DNA from: Antedon mediterranea
Lineage: Eukaryota; Echinodermata; Crinoidea; Comatulida; Antedonidae
Length of the DNA stretch: 64,000 nt
Assembly: GCF_964355755.1 (NCBI RefSeq)
Contig: NC_092673.1
Location: 29,951,001 to 30,015,000 of the forward strand
Reading direction: 5' to 3'
Shown: positions 24,301-39,300 of the stretch, in pieces
Numbering within the stretch: position 1 is the stretch's first letter
How the letters are laid out: each line of letters begins with the position of its first letter
Notes under the pieces: model-generated
What the model was told of the DNA's origin: nothing
Database searches by the model: none
What the model saw: only the letters and a program-made list of their open reading frames with translations
Made by a program: the position numbers and the translations under genes

Positions 24301-27300
24301 TTTTTTGTCAAACTAATTTGATAGCGTAGACAGAGCTTGAGGCTAGTACCAGATTTAGTAATAGAAATAATTTTGCAATTCCCAAAGCTCGTACAGATGC
24401 TGGAAAATTTAGAATTTCTTTTAATGGAGCTCAACTTAAGAATAATTTACCCTTAGTATGTACCTCTTCTAGATTTAAATTCATAAATGAAGTTAAATCT
24501 TTACTTTTACAAAAATATTTATTTTATTTACTTTATTTCTTTTATATAGTTGTTGTGTCTTTCTGATTGAATTATTGTTGTTAGATCAAAATGTATGCAT
24601 TATGACTAATTTATTCTTGTGACAGGAGTCAAACCTTGAATAGCGAAAACTATTTTTTAGAAGAATAGTGTACAGTAAAGGCAGAATCGCAGGGAACCTT
24701 AATCTAGACTAATGAGTTTTTTCCAAATCATTCCACATCTTGTATAATTAATCAATTTAAATTCAACATTTAAAGCAATACAATAAAAAGAGTAGTAATT
24801 TATGAGACCAAAAAAAAACAAATTGAAGACCCATAAATGAAAAAAAATAAATTTAAAAATCAATCAAAATCATTCAAACGATCTGAAACTAATTTAAATG
24901 CTTTTTTGGTCTAAATTAGTACATCATACTCTACAGAAATGTCAGTTCCAATCGAGTGCCATTTGAAAAAACAGGCAGAGGTATTGGATTTCACCATGTG
25001 ACTAACAATTGCCAATGAAATGACAAGAATCTATTTAGGTGTGTTATAATGAAAATTATATTGTTATTTATTTAAAGGTTTGGAATGGCTTATAGCAACA
25101 CTGGGAATGATTTTCTTACTACTACGTCATGGGATAGAACAAAAGACACATATGATTTGACGCTGAATGAAGTTGAAGCATACTCAAGTACAGTCACAAA
25201 AGTAAGCTTAATTCAAATAAACATTTCATCAATATACGAAGTATGCACAGAATAACTGTTAGACTCAATAGCCACATAGTTGCGTGGCACATCATGAAAG
25301 CGAATAGCCACATTGCACATTATTATCAACTTGGTTGGAAATATTAAACTTTCACGACATTTTTATATATAATTTTAATTAATTTCAGCAATTAAATGAA
25401 ATTTTTGAGGAATACCAAGTTTTTGATAAAGAGATGCGGCAACAGATAGATGGTAAGTGATTATCGAAAATAATTTAAATAAATTGGTGATCTGGCGCTG
25501 AATTAGGCCAGGCTAAACAGCCATGTTTTTTTTTTAATAATGACTATTTTTATTTTTCTGCTACCCGACGGATCGTTTTTAACATTTAGGAAATATTTAG
25601 CCTTCCACCACCACCACCCCCCACCCCTCTATAATGCTGGATCCACCCCTGGTGATTAATATATTGAAACAGATGTACAGAAATCAATTTAGGAATATAG
25701 TACTAGCTGTAGAACCATCCTTAGGAGGACTCTGCTATTATTCAAGTGAAGCCCTAGTAAGAGGACACTTTAAAATCCAACATAGGGAAATACAGTCATG
25801 TTTTCATTTCATTAAACTTAATTTTGCAGATAGGGGAAATCAGATATACAAATTAACAGAACCATATTTAGAAGAGCAGTGCGGTTTATCAGATCTATAT
25901 ACCAGTTATGAAGAATTTATTAATGGTTAGTATTTCAATGTACTTTGTTTTTTCCTATCGACTACCGTTTGTTTTCTTTATTTATAATATAATATCGGGT
26001 CGGGAAATAGCAGAAAAGCTGATATATACTCTCAATACCAGAAAAGCTGATATATACTCTCAATACCAGAAAACCTGAATAGAGTACCTATCAACTTAAA
26101 TAATCAGTATCGTAAAGTTGTGAACAAACAATTAAAAGGTATTAAACAAAATGATTATAGCATCTGTGATACCAAGCAATATAAACCATAATTGAAAGAG
26201 ACCACTCACTTTTAAATAACAAACATATTAATTATTATTTTAATGTTTTATTCAGGAGTTTTCTGAAGCTATGTCTACACCGTACTATAAGAAATATGTG
26301 ATGTGGATATATGGACACGATGATGTCATATCACTACCATATTTTGTCAAACTAGTGTAGTGTAGATAAAACTTTAGACTCTCGGTATATTTTGTATTGT
26401 GTAGTTTTTTCACCACTTTTCATTTTGTAGGCTTTTCTTGAATAAAATTGATTTGAAATGTTATTAAATTTGTAAAGTTTAAAATAAATTACATTTTTCT
26501 GATCTTGCAGCAATCAATGCGTCGTTGATTACACTGAACACAATGGAAACACTTCAAACCGAGATCAGTAAGGAATCTGCCGCATTGAGCAGAGACTTGA
26601 AAGATATACAAACTGCATTGAATGACGTGGTGAATACGTGTGGAGCTTCATGTAATGGAATTGATACAACACTCTTAGAGCTTAATACTGACCTCTCACA
26701 GGTACTTTACTGTCTTATTACAATGGACTCCCAATACCAGACTCTCTAAAAACCGGAAAACTCTCCCAAGACCAGACTTTTCTTGAGGTCCCAAAGGTCC
26801 TAAATTCTTTTTTACCATTAGAAACACATTCCCAATACCAGGCTTTACGGAAAACCTGACATATTAGGCCAGTCCAAAGGTGTCTGGTAATAAGAGAGTT
26901 GACTGTATTAACAATTAACAAATAATTATGTGATTTATTCACATTCATTTTTGTATGTTTTTGGCCTCTGTTTTTTACCCCCTTTTTGTCTTGATTTTAA
27001 GAAATGATCACTCGCGTCATTTGAGATAAGGCTATTTTTAATTCTTAATCCTCAGTTAGGTTAGGACGGCACATTTTTTGCGTAAAAATGTATTTTTAGA
27101 CACAATCACATCACAGCCAATTATCTGCTAATACAGTGCTTATTATATTTTTTGTTTTTTTTCTTTCTTCAGCTACCCGATCTAAATAATGAAATAGACA
27201 ATGTTACTAAAGTCTTAGAGGAAGCCGAGAAATATGAACAGGAGGTATATACAACATTTTATAGTATTTATTTTTATATGAATGTTGGAATATTCAATAT

Positions 27301-30300
27301 TATTTCATTTGCCTCATAACACTGCAGCTGCTGATTGTGAATGTGTTGTTATTTTAGGCCAGAGATACTATAGACTCTATTCCAGAGGAGATAAATAACT
27401 CAACCAAGGACCAAGTGGATGAATTTTACAAAGAGCTTGATAATATCAATGATACTCTTGCAGAAGGTATTGAGGAAGTTGAAGATGTCAACAAAGAGGT
27501 ATAAACTATTTACAGTTAAAGACTGCAGTTAAAGACTGCAGTTTTTCACAATATTAACATATTTATATTTAAAAAACTATAGGACAAAAGAGCAGGAGAG
27601 ACAATTGTTAAAAGCTGGGCCGACTCTTCTGTTCGTCAGTCTTTGGTTACTTTTCAGTGATATATCCCTAAATAGACTATTTAAAGACACTAGACATACG
27701 CTTTTTGTTCCTAATTTAAAATCACACACGAAATTTTATGTAAAAATAAATACCATATGGACCTGATAATTTTTTTTGTCTTTAGAGGGTTAAAATGTGA
27801 AAATTAAGTTGTTTCTAATAATTTTAGCGGCCCGCTATAAATCCCAACATGCATCGCGCGAATTGATATTTTCATATTATGATGTGATGCACCAACTTTG
27901 ACCGATCGCGTGAAAGTGTAAACAAATAAAAGAACCGTAACTTTTCAGCTAAAATACCAGGTCTTGCTCAATTTGTATTAAAAGATTCTGTCAAAAAAGG
28001 AAAGAATGTGACAACAGAACAACGTCCGGCTAAGCCTATACCTAACGTATTATGTTCGTACATTACCGTTCTTTACCAGCTAGGCCTACAATACTAAGCT
28101 AGGCCTAGGAATGTCTACATGAGAACTTTCGACGCAAGCTACTTAGGTAGTGCATTGTTTTTCTATTTTTAGCATAATAAACCTTAGAATGCACATTTAA
28201 GACAAGAAATTACCTGGTTCAATGTTTATAAAGTTATATATTATTTTCACAAAACGTCAAAATTGCAGGTCTAGTGTCTTTAACTATATGTTCTTGTTGT
28301 CTTAGGTTTCAGAATTTGTGGACGATAATAAGATACCAAAAACAAAAGATGAAGCTGACGGAGACATTAGTATAGAAGAGATGGATGAATACGTTGATTA
28401 TGTGTAAGTACAATCATAACTGGACACCTTGGGCTGAGCTAATACATTTCGAAAGTCTGGTATTCTGAATGTGTTTTTAATGGTTAGAAAAGTCTGGTTT
28501 TGGGAAAGTATACTTTGTGAAACCCTTATTCAGGAGACACCCCGATTAATTTATTTATTATGACGTGAACAAGTAGAATATGTTTTAACAGTAATCCCTA
28601 TTAATGAATCACCAATTATGAAGCCCCAATGTGCACCCTTATTAGGTTTCTGTATATATAAACTTTATTTACTCACGAGACTGATGTGCAGTACAACTTG
28701 TTCAATCAATATTGAAAAAAACCCACACCATGTAAATACGACAAAAAGATAGAAAAAATTGAAATTGAAAAAAAAAAATAAAAATTGATGACAAATATGC
28801 ATGGCTGTCTATTGATGATGGCAATATTGACTTGTCTTCCCTTCCCTCTCTCTTGTCTATTCATGATAATTGTATCATGCTTTTGTGAGCAATACAGAAA
28901 TAGTGTGAGTACTTACAACACATTTGCATAAACTGTAAATCTTTTCCTTTTGACAGAAAATATGGTTTTATTGGTATAACATGTAGTATACTGTTGATAG
29001 TAATGTTTAACATTGGTGGCATGGCAATGGGTACCTTTACTTACAGACGTGGTTCTCCAATGGATCGGTCCAAATGTTCTAACGCTGGTGGTAATGTACT
29101 CATGTTGTAAGTATAATGTTTATATATTATATGATTATTATATTGTGTTAATATGAGCCATAACTGGATAAACCAATAGAGGACTACAACTTCTAATGAT
29201 GGCATTAGCCAGACTCTGGTTTTCGTGAGCCAAGGTCTGCCATCAAGTTAAATTCATGAAGAATTGTCTTTTCAAGAATTTGTTTCACACGCAACACAAG
29301 GACGTAAGCGAGTTGCAACTAATTTCACATATCATGACGAGCTAGGTTGCTTGTGATTGGTTAACTCGATGATGTTAGTTTATTATTGTGTATAAAAAGG
29401 GATACATACATTTTGTTGTGTTATTAGGTTTAGTTGTTGCTGATAAATATAAAAAAAAAGAAAAAAATGGATAAAATATATTGATATTTTTATGAAATTT
29501 TAAATAAAAGAAAATGTTCCAAGCCTCTATAATATGCTTTAAAATAAATTGTTATTTTCAGTGGTGTGTTCTTGTCCTTTTTATTTTTCTGGATCCTGAT
29601 GTTTGTGGTCTCAGTGTTCTTTCTGATCTTTAGTATTAGTTACCAAGTTTGTGATCCATTACAAACCAAGGAATTATTTAGAGAAGTAAGTATTCATTGC
29701 ATTGTTCATTGTAATATTTTTTATAGTTTTGTGGTACACTGTGTGTTTCCAAAAGAATATATGGAATGAGACATTAATGTTTCACTTGTTACGCCACAAC
29801 CATCTTTTAATTATTCTATTTATAGAGTAAATAAAAAAGAACAGAAACAAATTTTGTTTTTTTTTAAAGAATTTACAATTGTAAATGTTGTTTTTCTATC
29901 ACAGACGATAGACCAGCCTGGTTTCTTAGTTAATGGTAGTGAGGGCTCGTGGGTAGGAGAGACTCTGTACAACAATAAGTCGTATAACGTAAGCATTGCT
30001 GATTTGCTGGAAAGTTGTGAAATGAATCAAAGTGCCTACCACGCATTCCAGCTTCATTATCTGTTTGATTTCAATGATGTTTACAAGGTAAGAAGCTATT
30101 CTTAAGCTATGTATCTTTATTTTATTCAATCAAAACCAACAGCGATTATTCAACACCAAGAACATGTAACAATAAAATACCAATATGTAAAAACAAAACA
30201 TATCAAACTATGTGTGACAAAAAAAATGTGATGTTTATATATGGACATGATGATATATCACTGCCATATTTAAGCATATCACTACCATATTTGGGCACTT

Positions 30301-33300
30301 TTAATGCAGAGCTTTAATAGCGTAATAAACTTGATAGTAGATTTAAAATCTCAGAAACTGAGGAAATAATTAGCAAAATGCAGGGTCACAGAAGGTGCAC
30401 TATTTAATATTTTTATGAAAATTGTTGACAATATCTTGCAAACAAACCATTTAGAAATAAACTAGACTTGAAGTGACAAGTTAGTTATCCACACAACAAA
30501 TGCCATGTGCACTTCATACATTAGAATATTGTGCATAGAAAAAGATGATGCCATTTATGACCTGTAGAAAAAAATATGTTGTTAGTGCAATAATTTTCTA
30601 TATTTTGTGTCATATTATACAGTATATACCGTATACTATATAAATTGTACAAAGAAAGAATAATCAGATTTTCAATCTTGTTTGTGTGAACTTACAGGCA
30701 GTGGATGATTTAAGAGAAGAGGCTGACAAGTTGATAGATGAGGTTGAGTTGGATACCAGTGACTTTGAACTTATCACAGAAGAACTTGAGGATTCAGTCA
30801 ACAAAATTATTGATGACTCAAGTTTAAATGAATTCAACATCACTGAATATCAACTACTGGTGTGTAGATCATTCTTTTGTTCAGTCATCTTTTTATTTAT
30901 TACCATGATGACATAATATAAAAATAAAAAATATCTTAATCTAATAAGTCAATGCAATATAATGTTGCCTCCGTTAAAATACACTTAGTTATTTTTAGGA
31001 AATGTTCCATTGAATTTCAATTAAATATAAAGATCTTGTCAAATATGGGATCATGTCAAAATTATTCTACTGCAGTTACTGCAGTACTTATTTTTTGTTT
31101 GTTTATAAAATACAGTACTGTAGTTATTTTGAGGAAAGTTTGATTTCAAAAAATTAACACACATTCACAGACAATTTCCCAATCTTTTTAAAAAGTGTAC
31201 TTTTGAAATTTCTAACTTGTGCTTATAGCCGGTTTTGCATATACTTTTTATAATTAAAAATAACCCAATATATTAACATTCAATTCAGTAAAACCTAAAA
31301 AGAATTTTTATATCTTATCTGCTTTAGCTTAACAAGAACTTAACAAGTGATTTGGAATCTTTCGCAAAAACATTAAATAATACAGCAGATAATCTTAACG
31401 TAAGTACAATTGTATTTTATATTACTTTAAGCTACAATTTTGTGGATTTACACAGATGAGCAGTAATGGTAATAAAAATATAGTTATACATTGTTTAAAG
31501 GTTTGCATAGCAAAGTAAAATGTTGATATAAAGTTTGCGGTACACAAGATATATTAGTTCTGAAAAGAACTGTTGAGTTTCTCAACATTTCGATCAATAT
31601 TCTTTGAACGTCCTCAGGAGTGAGAATACAGAAAGTCAAGGAATATAAGCGAAATAGGGTGGGACTGGGATAAAAGCTAAAACAATAGCATGTTCACAGT
31701 GGGAGGGATTGAAACTAGCTATAGAAGAACAAATACAGTTATTTTCTGTGACCATTCTGTCGAGGATAGATACAGATTCTGTTGATGCTGTTTTCCACTT
31801 ACCGTTACAACTCGCCTGTGTAAATTGGCATTTAGAGTCTATGAGGCTAAATTCTATGTCTGTGAAGTATAACATTAACTGTTCATGTTTTCACAGAATG
31901 CTACAATAAGTAACCAATTATACAGTATTTCACATGATGTTACTGAAGCCGATGAACAAGCCAAAGCAGTAGAAGCACTGATGGTAAATTTTAACAACTT
32001 TTGACATTTTTGATTTTTATATTCTTTAAAAGATTACACAATTATAATTTAAATATAATAAATATAAATTAAACTAGGATTTAACGCAAGGATGTCACTG
32101 TGCCAAACTGTCACTTGTGATTGGTCATATTAATTGCATTGCACGTATGTTGTTGCAGTGTATCTAAGTGTGACTCAGGATTTAGTTCATGCCACATAAA
32201 CTGGACACTTTCAAACTGACGCAAAGTCTGGTTTTCAGAATGTATTTTTGATATCGAAAAGATTTCAATTTGTGCTGACCAACGCATAGTGGTGTTCTTA
32301 GTCACTTTGACCTAGAATTTGCTGGAACTATAGAGAAATAGGTAGCGAGGAAGCACATGCCTGGCATATGCAAAATTAATTAAAATCATGTTACTAGGTC
32401 CTAGCATGGATTTCTCCTAGGTAGTTAGAAATCGAAATTGGTTGCCGGGTTATAGGATGGTTGTTGGCTATCAAGTAAAAAGGTACTTTTATTCTTTACT
32501 TTTTTTTCAGAATGAATTGTTAGAAGAAGCTGAAACATTGAACGAAGAAATCATCGAAATACAGTCAACTGGGAATAAGACACTCAAAGCAGCAACTTAC
32601 ACTGAGTCCAAGATAAAGGAAAATGCAACGCAACAAGCTGTAAAGGACAGCACAAGTAATTACACAGACCGTCTTATTAAATATGCTGAGAGTTATGTTG
32701 ATCACTTAACTCAGGAGGTAATGCTATGATATTATTATTAATAATAATAAGCTTTATTTATTCATGGACACTTAACTGTTTTTCAGTAAGGCCGTTCCAA
32801 AAACAAAAAAACAAATACAAAACAAAATGTATCCAGAAAAATGGAACGTAGAACAGACCTTAATTACTATTAAAGCAAAATATTTAAAAAATTTAAATGG
32901 AATAAAATAACAATAAAAATTGATAGATTTACTGAAACTAGTTACATTATGACAAGTTTCAGTTCTTGACTAGATTCATTGACACATTTTATTAGCTTCT
33001 AAGTACAGACAACCAGCAAAGACACAATATACTTAAGTCATAGATTGTTGCAAATTAAAAGCTTGGTTCCTACAAGGACTTTAAGCGCAATGTATGTGTT
33101 TTCACCAATCACAAGCAATGAATGTTGCTTTTCATTGGTCAACTTGCTTGTTGCGGATACGTCCTTGCGTCTACTTCCTTTCGTTGCGTCTCTAGTGGGA
33201 ACTAAGCTTTACAATGAAGCCTCTTTATGATATATGTTTAATACACACAAAGGAAAAAGGTTTAAAATACTAACTTAACATCAAAGGAAAGGAAAGTTCA

Positions 33301-36300
33301 GTTATAGTAAAGGACGATACTTGATACAGTAGTACTATTGCATGCCATGTGACCCATAATCGTCCAATCAAATGGCAGGAACTTATTTAGGTGTTATATA
33401 ATATACAATATGCACTTTTATGTTTCAGGTTGAGGATGATTTGGCACCTTGTGGGTCAATTAGCAACTTGTATAATTTATTTGTTGACACAGTTTGTGAT
33501 TTTAATATTGATGCAATGGTGAGTGTAACTGTCGCAGAAATATGTTGTACCATCAAAGATATACATGTATATATATATATTTGTATTGTTTTTAAGAGGG
33601 CCTCTTCAAGTCAGCTGTACTGCTGTAGTACAGCTGTTACAGCTACCCTTGTAAAACAAAGTTAAGTAAATAAATACAAGTATTTTTGTGCTTTAGAAAT
33701 ATTTGACATCAGTTTTAGCCCTACCTTACCTAATCTCTTCAGGTCTCTTGGCCCATAAGGCTGCAGTAGAAATTTTCCAGTTGGTTCTATCAGCAGTGAT
33801 TTGTTTTGCTTTGTTCCATGACCTCCATCCTAGCTATTATCTTTTCCACTATTCTTTGCCATGTTATTTTTAACAACCAGAAATTACTGAAAATACATGG
33901 ACCTTTGAAAATACAGTAACAATCATTTTTTTATCATTTTAGAACACAATATGGTTCACATTAGGTTGGAGCATTTTCTTTTTTATACCAAGCATAATTT
34001 TTGCTGTAAAACTCGCAAAATATTACCGCATTATGGACGATGAATATATTGAAGTTCCGAAACCAAAGAAAAAGAAAAAAAATAAGAAAAATAGAGATGC
34101 AGAAACACCAGAAGAGGATGAAATGGGTAAATATTAAAATATGTTTTTATTGTTTACTAATATTGCTAAGCTAATATCACATGCTCTCATGCTCTCCTTA
34201 AACGATTCCCACGCAACACAAGGTCGTAAGTGTAATCCAAGCAAATTGACCAATGACAAGCGACAGTTCAGATAATCCATCGCTTGTCATTGGTCAAATT
34301 ACTTACATTGTATTTACTACATCCTTGCGTTGAGTCTTAGCGGGAACCAAGCTTTAGCAACGTTAATTGTTTCATTTTGAATGGGTTAAAATGGTTTAAA
34401 GTATTTTATAAATATATCGTTTTTTTTTTTAATATATCAAGATTTGGATAGGCGGTTTTTTTTCTTCAAATTTTAAACTACACAAATCACAGTCAAACTT
34501 CAGATACAATATAGAAAGGCTGTTACTGACAAACACACTGCACAGCACTATTCTAAAATTGTCTTGGTGCATGTTTCTGCTGAGCTTTAAAAGATAGAAT
34601 TTCTCAGCAGAAAGAGGTCCTTAAGCTCAAAACAAAAAAAGTGTGATGTGCCCAAATATGGTAGTGATATGACATCACCATGTCCATATATGGGCACTTC
34701 ATTTTTTTTGGTCACAAAGTTGAATAGTGTAGACCAAGCTTTAGATATCATACAATTTGATTTCCATTGTAAGTAATTAATATGTAGTTTAAACCTGGGA
34801 GATATCTATCTGTCTTACTGTTGTTGTCATATTATTTTGATGTTTTTTTGTTGCTGCAATGATGCATAACACATGGTTCCATTTTCTCTCATTCCATCCA
34901 GTCCCTCTAACACACCCTCGTTATTAAGGTGAATATTTTGAATTATTGTTTGTGATGTTTTTGTTTTGTGATCGTAAATTAAGTGTGATCGTGTCGGATT
35001 TTAGTGTGATTGTGTTTTACACTGGTTTGCCTTGAGAATTCATTTTTAAATGAATGTTATGCTGATCTTGCCGACTATTCTCATAACATCTCAACACCAT
35101 TTGAATTTTGTTTGCATTTTGGCACGTTAAACTAACAATAATAAATTTTACTAAAAACTTTAAAAAAAATTAACTGCTTAAAGGTGAGTATTTCAAATTA
35201 TTTACATTAATAAATGTTAAGCTCTGTCTACACTATCAAACTAGTTTGTCAAAAAAGTCTGATGTGCCCAAATATGGTAGTATGGTAATATGACATCATC
35301 ATGTCCGTATATGGGCATATTACATTTTTTTTGTCGCATAAATTTGATAGTGTAGACAGAGTTGATTGTATGTGTCACAATTTGATTGGTAGATGCAGAA
35401 TGTGATTTTGAGAGACGTCTAAAAGATCTAGCAAATAGAATTATAGTAACGTGATTGGCCTGTTTGAATCACATGGTCTTCATTGCACAGTGCACATGAC
35501 TTGGGTCTGAATATTGCTCTTGTGACCGCAACATTTTAAATATTCCTTTATTTGATAACAAAATGAATTTGATCAATTACTAATATGGACCTACTAGCTT
35601 GCTTTTTGCATAAATATAAATTTAAATTTGATTAACAACCAAAAATGATTTATTTTATTATTTGTGTGTTATTAAAACATTTCCATTCATTTTTATTTTG
35701 AGAAATTATTTATTATTATGATTATTTGTCTAATGATTTAGTACACCATTTATGCAGATAATTTTCTAATAAGAGTTCAGTAATAGAATCATCATTGCAC
35801 CATAATACCTCTTTCAAAATGTGGTCTTTTGAATAACAGAATGACCTTAATGATTGTTTGTTAATTTCCTTATGTAGATGTAAGTATTTTAATATCCTAC
35901 TGTCAATTGAGGTCAATTGACCCCCCACTCCGACCTTGTTGACCCCCCACTCCGACCTTGTTGACCCCACTATGACCTTGTTGACTTGCTTATGTTATTA
36001 ATTAAATATAATATTAAATAAAAATATAATTAATATTCTTTATTCTTGCTGTATATTACTGTTTTATCTATTTTACCATAACTTTACTGCCTTTCTTGTG
36101 TTTATTAAATTCTTCATAACATAACATTCATTCTTCATAATAATAACCCTATTATAAGAATTCTTTTCTTGGTGATGGCGCTATTTACTCTACTTCTGTA
36201 CGGTGTATGATTTCAGGGGCTGATAGCATACAACTGATGGAGAACAGTCGACGCGGGGCAACTAACAAGGATGTTACACCCTACGCCAACCCCCATTACA

Positions 36301-39300
36301 GACATGGTACAGTCCAATGCACTTTCACCTTTACTTAGTTTTTTAATGACTCTTTCATGATTTCAACTATACCATCATTGTTACCGTGGTTACATGGTAT
36401 GAATACCATTTTAGCAACCATTTAAAATTTCTGTAATAATAATGTGTAATATATAATAATGCTCTGAAAAAAGGCTCTGTCTACACATGGAGATTTACAT
36501 CTCCTTCGTCTCCACTATCAAACTTTATGTGAAAAAAAAAATGTGATGCGCCCATATATGATGATGATGTCATATCACTGCCATATTTGGGCATAGCACA
36601 CTTTTTTGTAAAACTAGTTTTATAGTAGGAACAGAGTATAAATGTTTCTAACCGTCATTATTATATTGCACTTTATACAGAAGTATCAAATCATAGTTGT
36701 GTGACCTTAGACACCCGATATATTGAGTTGAAATCATGAAATGGCATTCTTCAACAGCACACTTGCTTATTTTGAGGTGTTGGTTTTCTAATATACTTTT
36801 TATGTTAATGTATATTTCTTGTATGTACTTCTGTAATAATTAAGCTGTATTGATGGCATTAGCTTAGTATGTTTCCTGTTCAAGTTTAAGCACAGTCTTA
36901 AGTTGCATGCAGCAATATAGTAAGAAAAATTAATTTCGATTATAGACATATATATATCAATATTTTTACGACAGAATTACCAAATTTGACACAAACGTTA
37001 TCATTAATTTAGTTTAATAAATAAATCTCAATGTTTTACATTATTTATTTACTTTTATTTATTATAAAATTGTGTAATTTTACTTTAGTAAATTAGTTAT
37101 TAAACCTTTTTATAATTACTATACACAGATAGTTGCATGAAAGCACTTCAGAATGATTACGATTTGTGAATCTTCTAATGATAAACTTGTGGATGCAGGC
37201 ATTGATCGTACTAAAACTAAATACTGTAAACAAACGTAGAAACACAACATTAGCTTTATACGATTATTTTTTTTAATTTGTAGATTAATTTCAGGATTTA
37301 TTTAAAAATATTAATTATTTGTTTAGGTGAATATTTACAAATGTGCAACTACAAATAAAACAAACACGTATGAAAAAAGTCAATAGGAAAGTTTACAATC
37401 AACACAAGCAATCTTATAAGCGGAGGTCAAAGGTTATGCCTCTGAATTAATTTTCCTAGGGTTTAGGCTAATAAAAAAAACTTGGTGTACATCACATTTT
37501 TTTTGCCACATAAAGTTTGATAGTGTAGACAGAGCTTTAGTTTGTAGACAGATGGCAATGGGCTCTTGAACCTCCGCTTATTAAACCAAATAGCGAGTGT
37601 TTTAAGGACCATTTTGCATCGTATATTGATTTTAGAAATTCATTGATTTGTTTCAGATTCACCGATTCTTGGATACAATGATCTAGGAGGAGCAGGAGTG
37701 CCTCCACCTGCCTACAATTACGGTGAGCATTATAACATCACTCCTCACACCGACTACTTCTAGCATCTTATATACATCATCTATTTCTTCGTTTGTCATA
37801 TTCTTCGCGGTTGTATGCAATATCACAAGACTTCTTATGCTGAGCTAAAAATCTACTCAACCTTATCACAAGACTCCTTAAGTTGAGCTAAGATTTGCTC
37901 AACTTTATCACAAGACTCCTTAAGTTGAGCTAAAATTTACTCAACTTTATCACAAGACTCTTTAAGCTGAGCTAAAATTTGCTCAACCTTATCACAAGAC
38001 TCCTTAAGTTGAGATAAAATTTGCTCAACCTTATCACAAGACTCCTTAAGTTGAGATATATTTTACTCAACCTTATCACAAGACTCCTTAAGTTGAGATA
38101 AAATTTACTCAACCTTATCACAAGACTCCTTAAGCTGAGCTAAAATTTGCTCAACCTTATCACAAGACTCCTTAAGCTGAGCTAAATTTACTCATCCTTG
38201 CTAACATTATTTTCCGTTTCTTATTACTATGTATCAAAGAGAAATATTATAAATGACATTAATTAACCAATTAATTATCATTTGCATATTAATACCGAAA
38301 ATTATATACAATCTATTATCAACTAAATCTTTTATTTCTGATTTATTTTCTTAATAAGCTTTTTTTTAAATTTAATGTTGAGACTATACATTGAGGTAGT
38401 ATGAACTAGAATTCTTTTGCTATTCAAACAAAAGTTCCAACCAGCTTCCTTCACTTCTATGAATTTATTCGTCCCTATACCTGCCTATACATCCCATTCT
38501 TTCCAATTTCCTTAGATTCAGTTATGTCCAATATTAGCAATTTACAACTTAATGTAGTTTTGTAATTAAGATTTCATTTTTGTTGGACCAATACTTAATG
38601 TAGAGGATGAAAGAGGATTAACTAACTTAATGGCTCTAACTTTCACTATTTTTTTACTTTCATGTAAAAATAATCAGAAATTATTCAATTGTGTAGTAAT
38701 ATTGAAAAACAAAACAAATGTAATAATTATTTCCAAGCTTTAAATTTTTTCCAAGATTTGTGTGCTTGTGTTTGATTTAATATTTTTTTAGTATTTTGTA
38801 ATTAAATTTTATTTATACCATATGTATTCTACGTTTTCTAAATTAAATTGTGTAAAAAATAATATTACAAAGCTTTGACTGTAATTATTATGATTACATT
38901 ATTGAAATTTAATTATTTTAAATAATACATTAGGGAGTAAGTAGAATGCCTGTATTTTTTTTTGTAGGTAAGTGATGCAAATAACATGAATTATTCATTA
39001 GCTATGTTATTGAATATGCATGATACGTGACCTGAGAATTGACCTGACTAAAAACGATCTTCATTGAGCAATCTGTCAGTCTGAACGACACATTATGTGT
39101 GCTTTTCATGTCGTTTCCAGGGCTGTATACCATCAGTAGATTGTTTCCTTTTCTTGTGACCACTTTACCATTTTATTTGTCGTGGCTATGGTACGACATG
39201 ATTCAAACCCCACAAAGTCTGTTTTGATTTATTTTTATTTTTACAAAAGAGAGAGAGAGAAGTTATTTAGAGGGTTCGGTATCTACACTATCAAACTAGT

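Noticed and set aside
26700-26905. Short palindromic words (ccaatacc / ggtattgg, 'agagttgactgta') suggesting another MITE family, with similar words at 23580, 28430, 29160 and 32180
   Set aside because: Ends could not be matched between copies by eye, so no element borders can be supported.
33710-33880. LINE-like phrase in prominin intron 18
   Set aside because: No frame with retrotransposon motifs could be followed; left unassigned.
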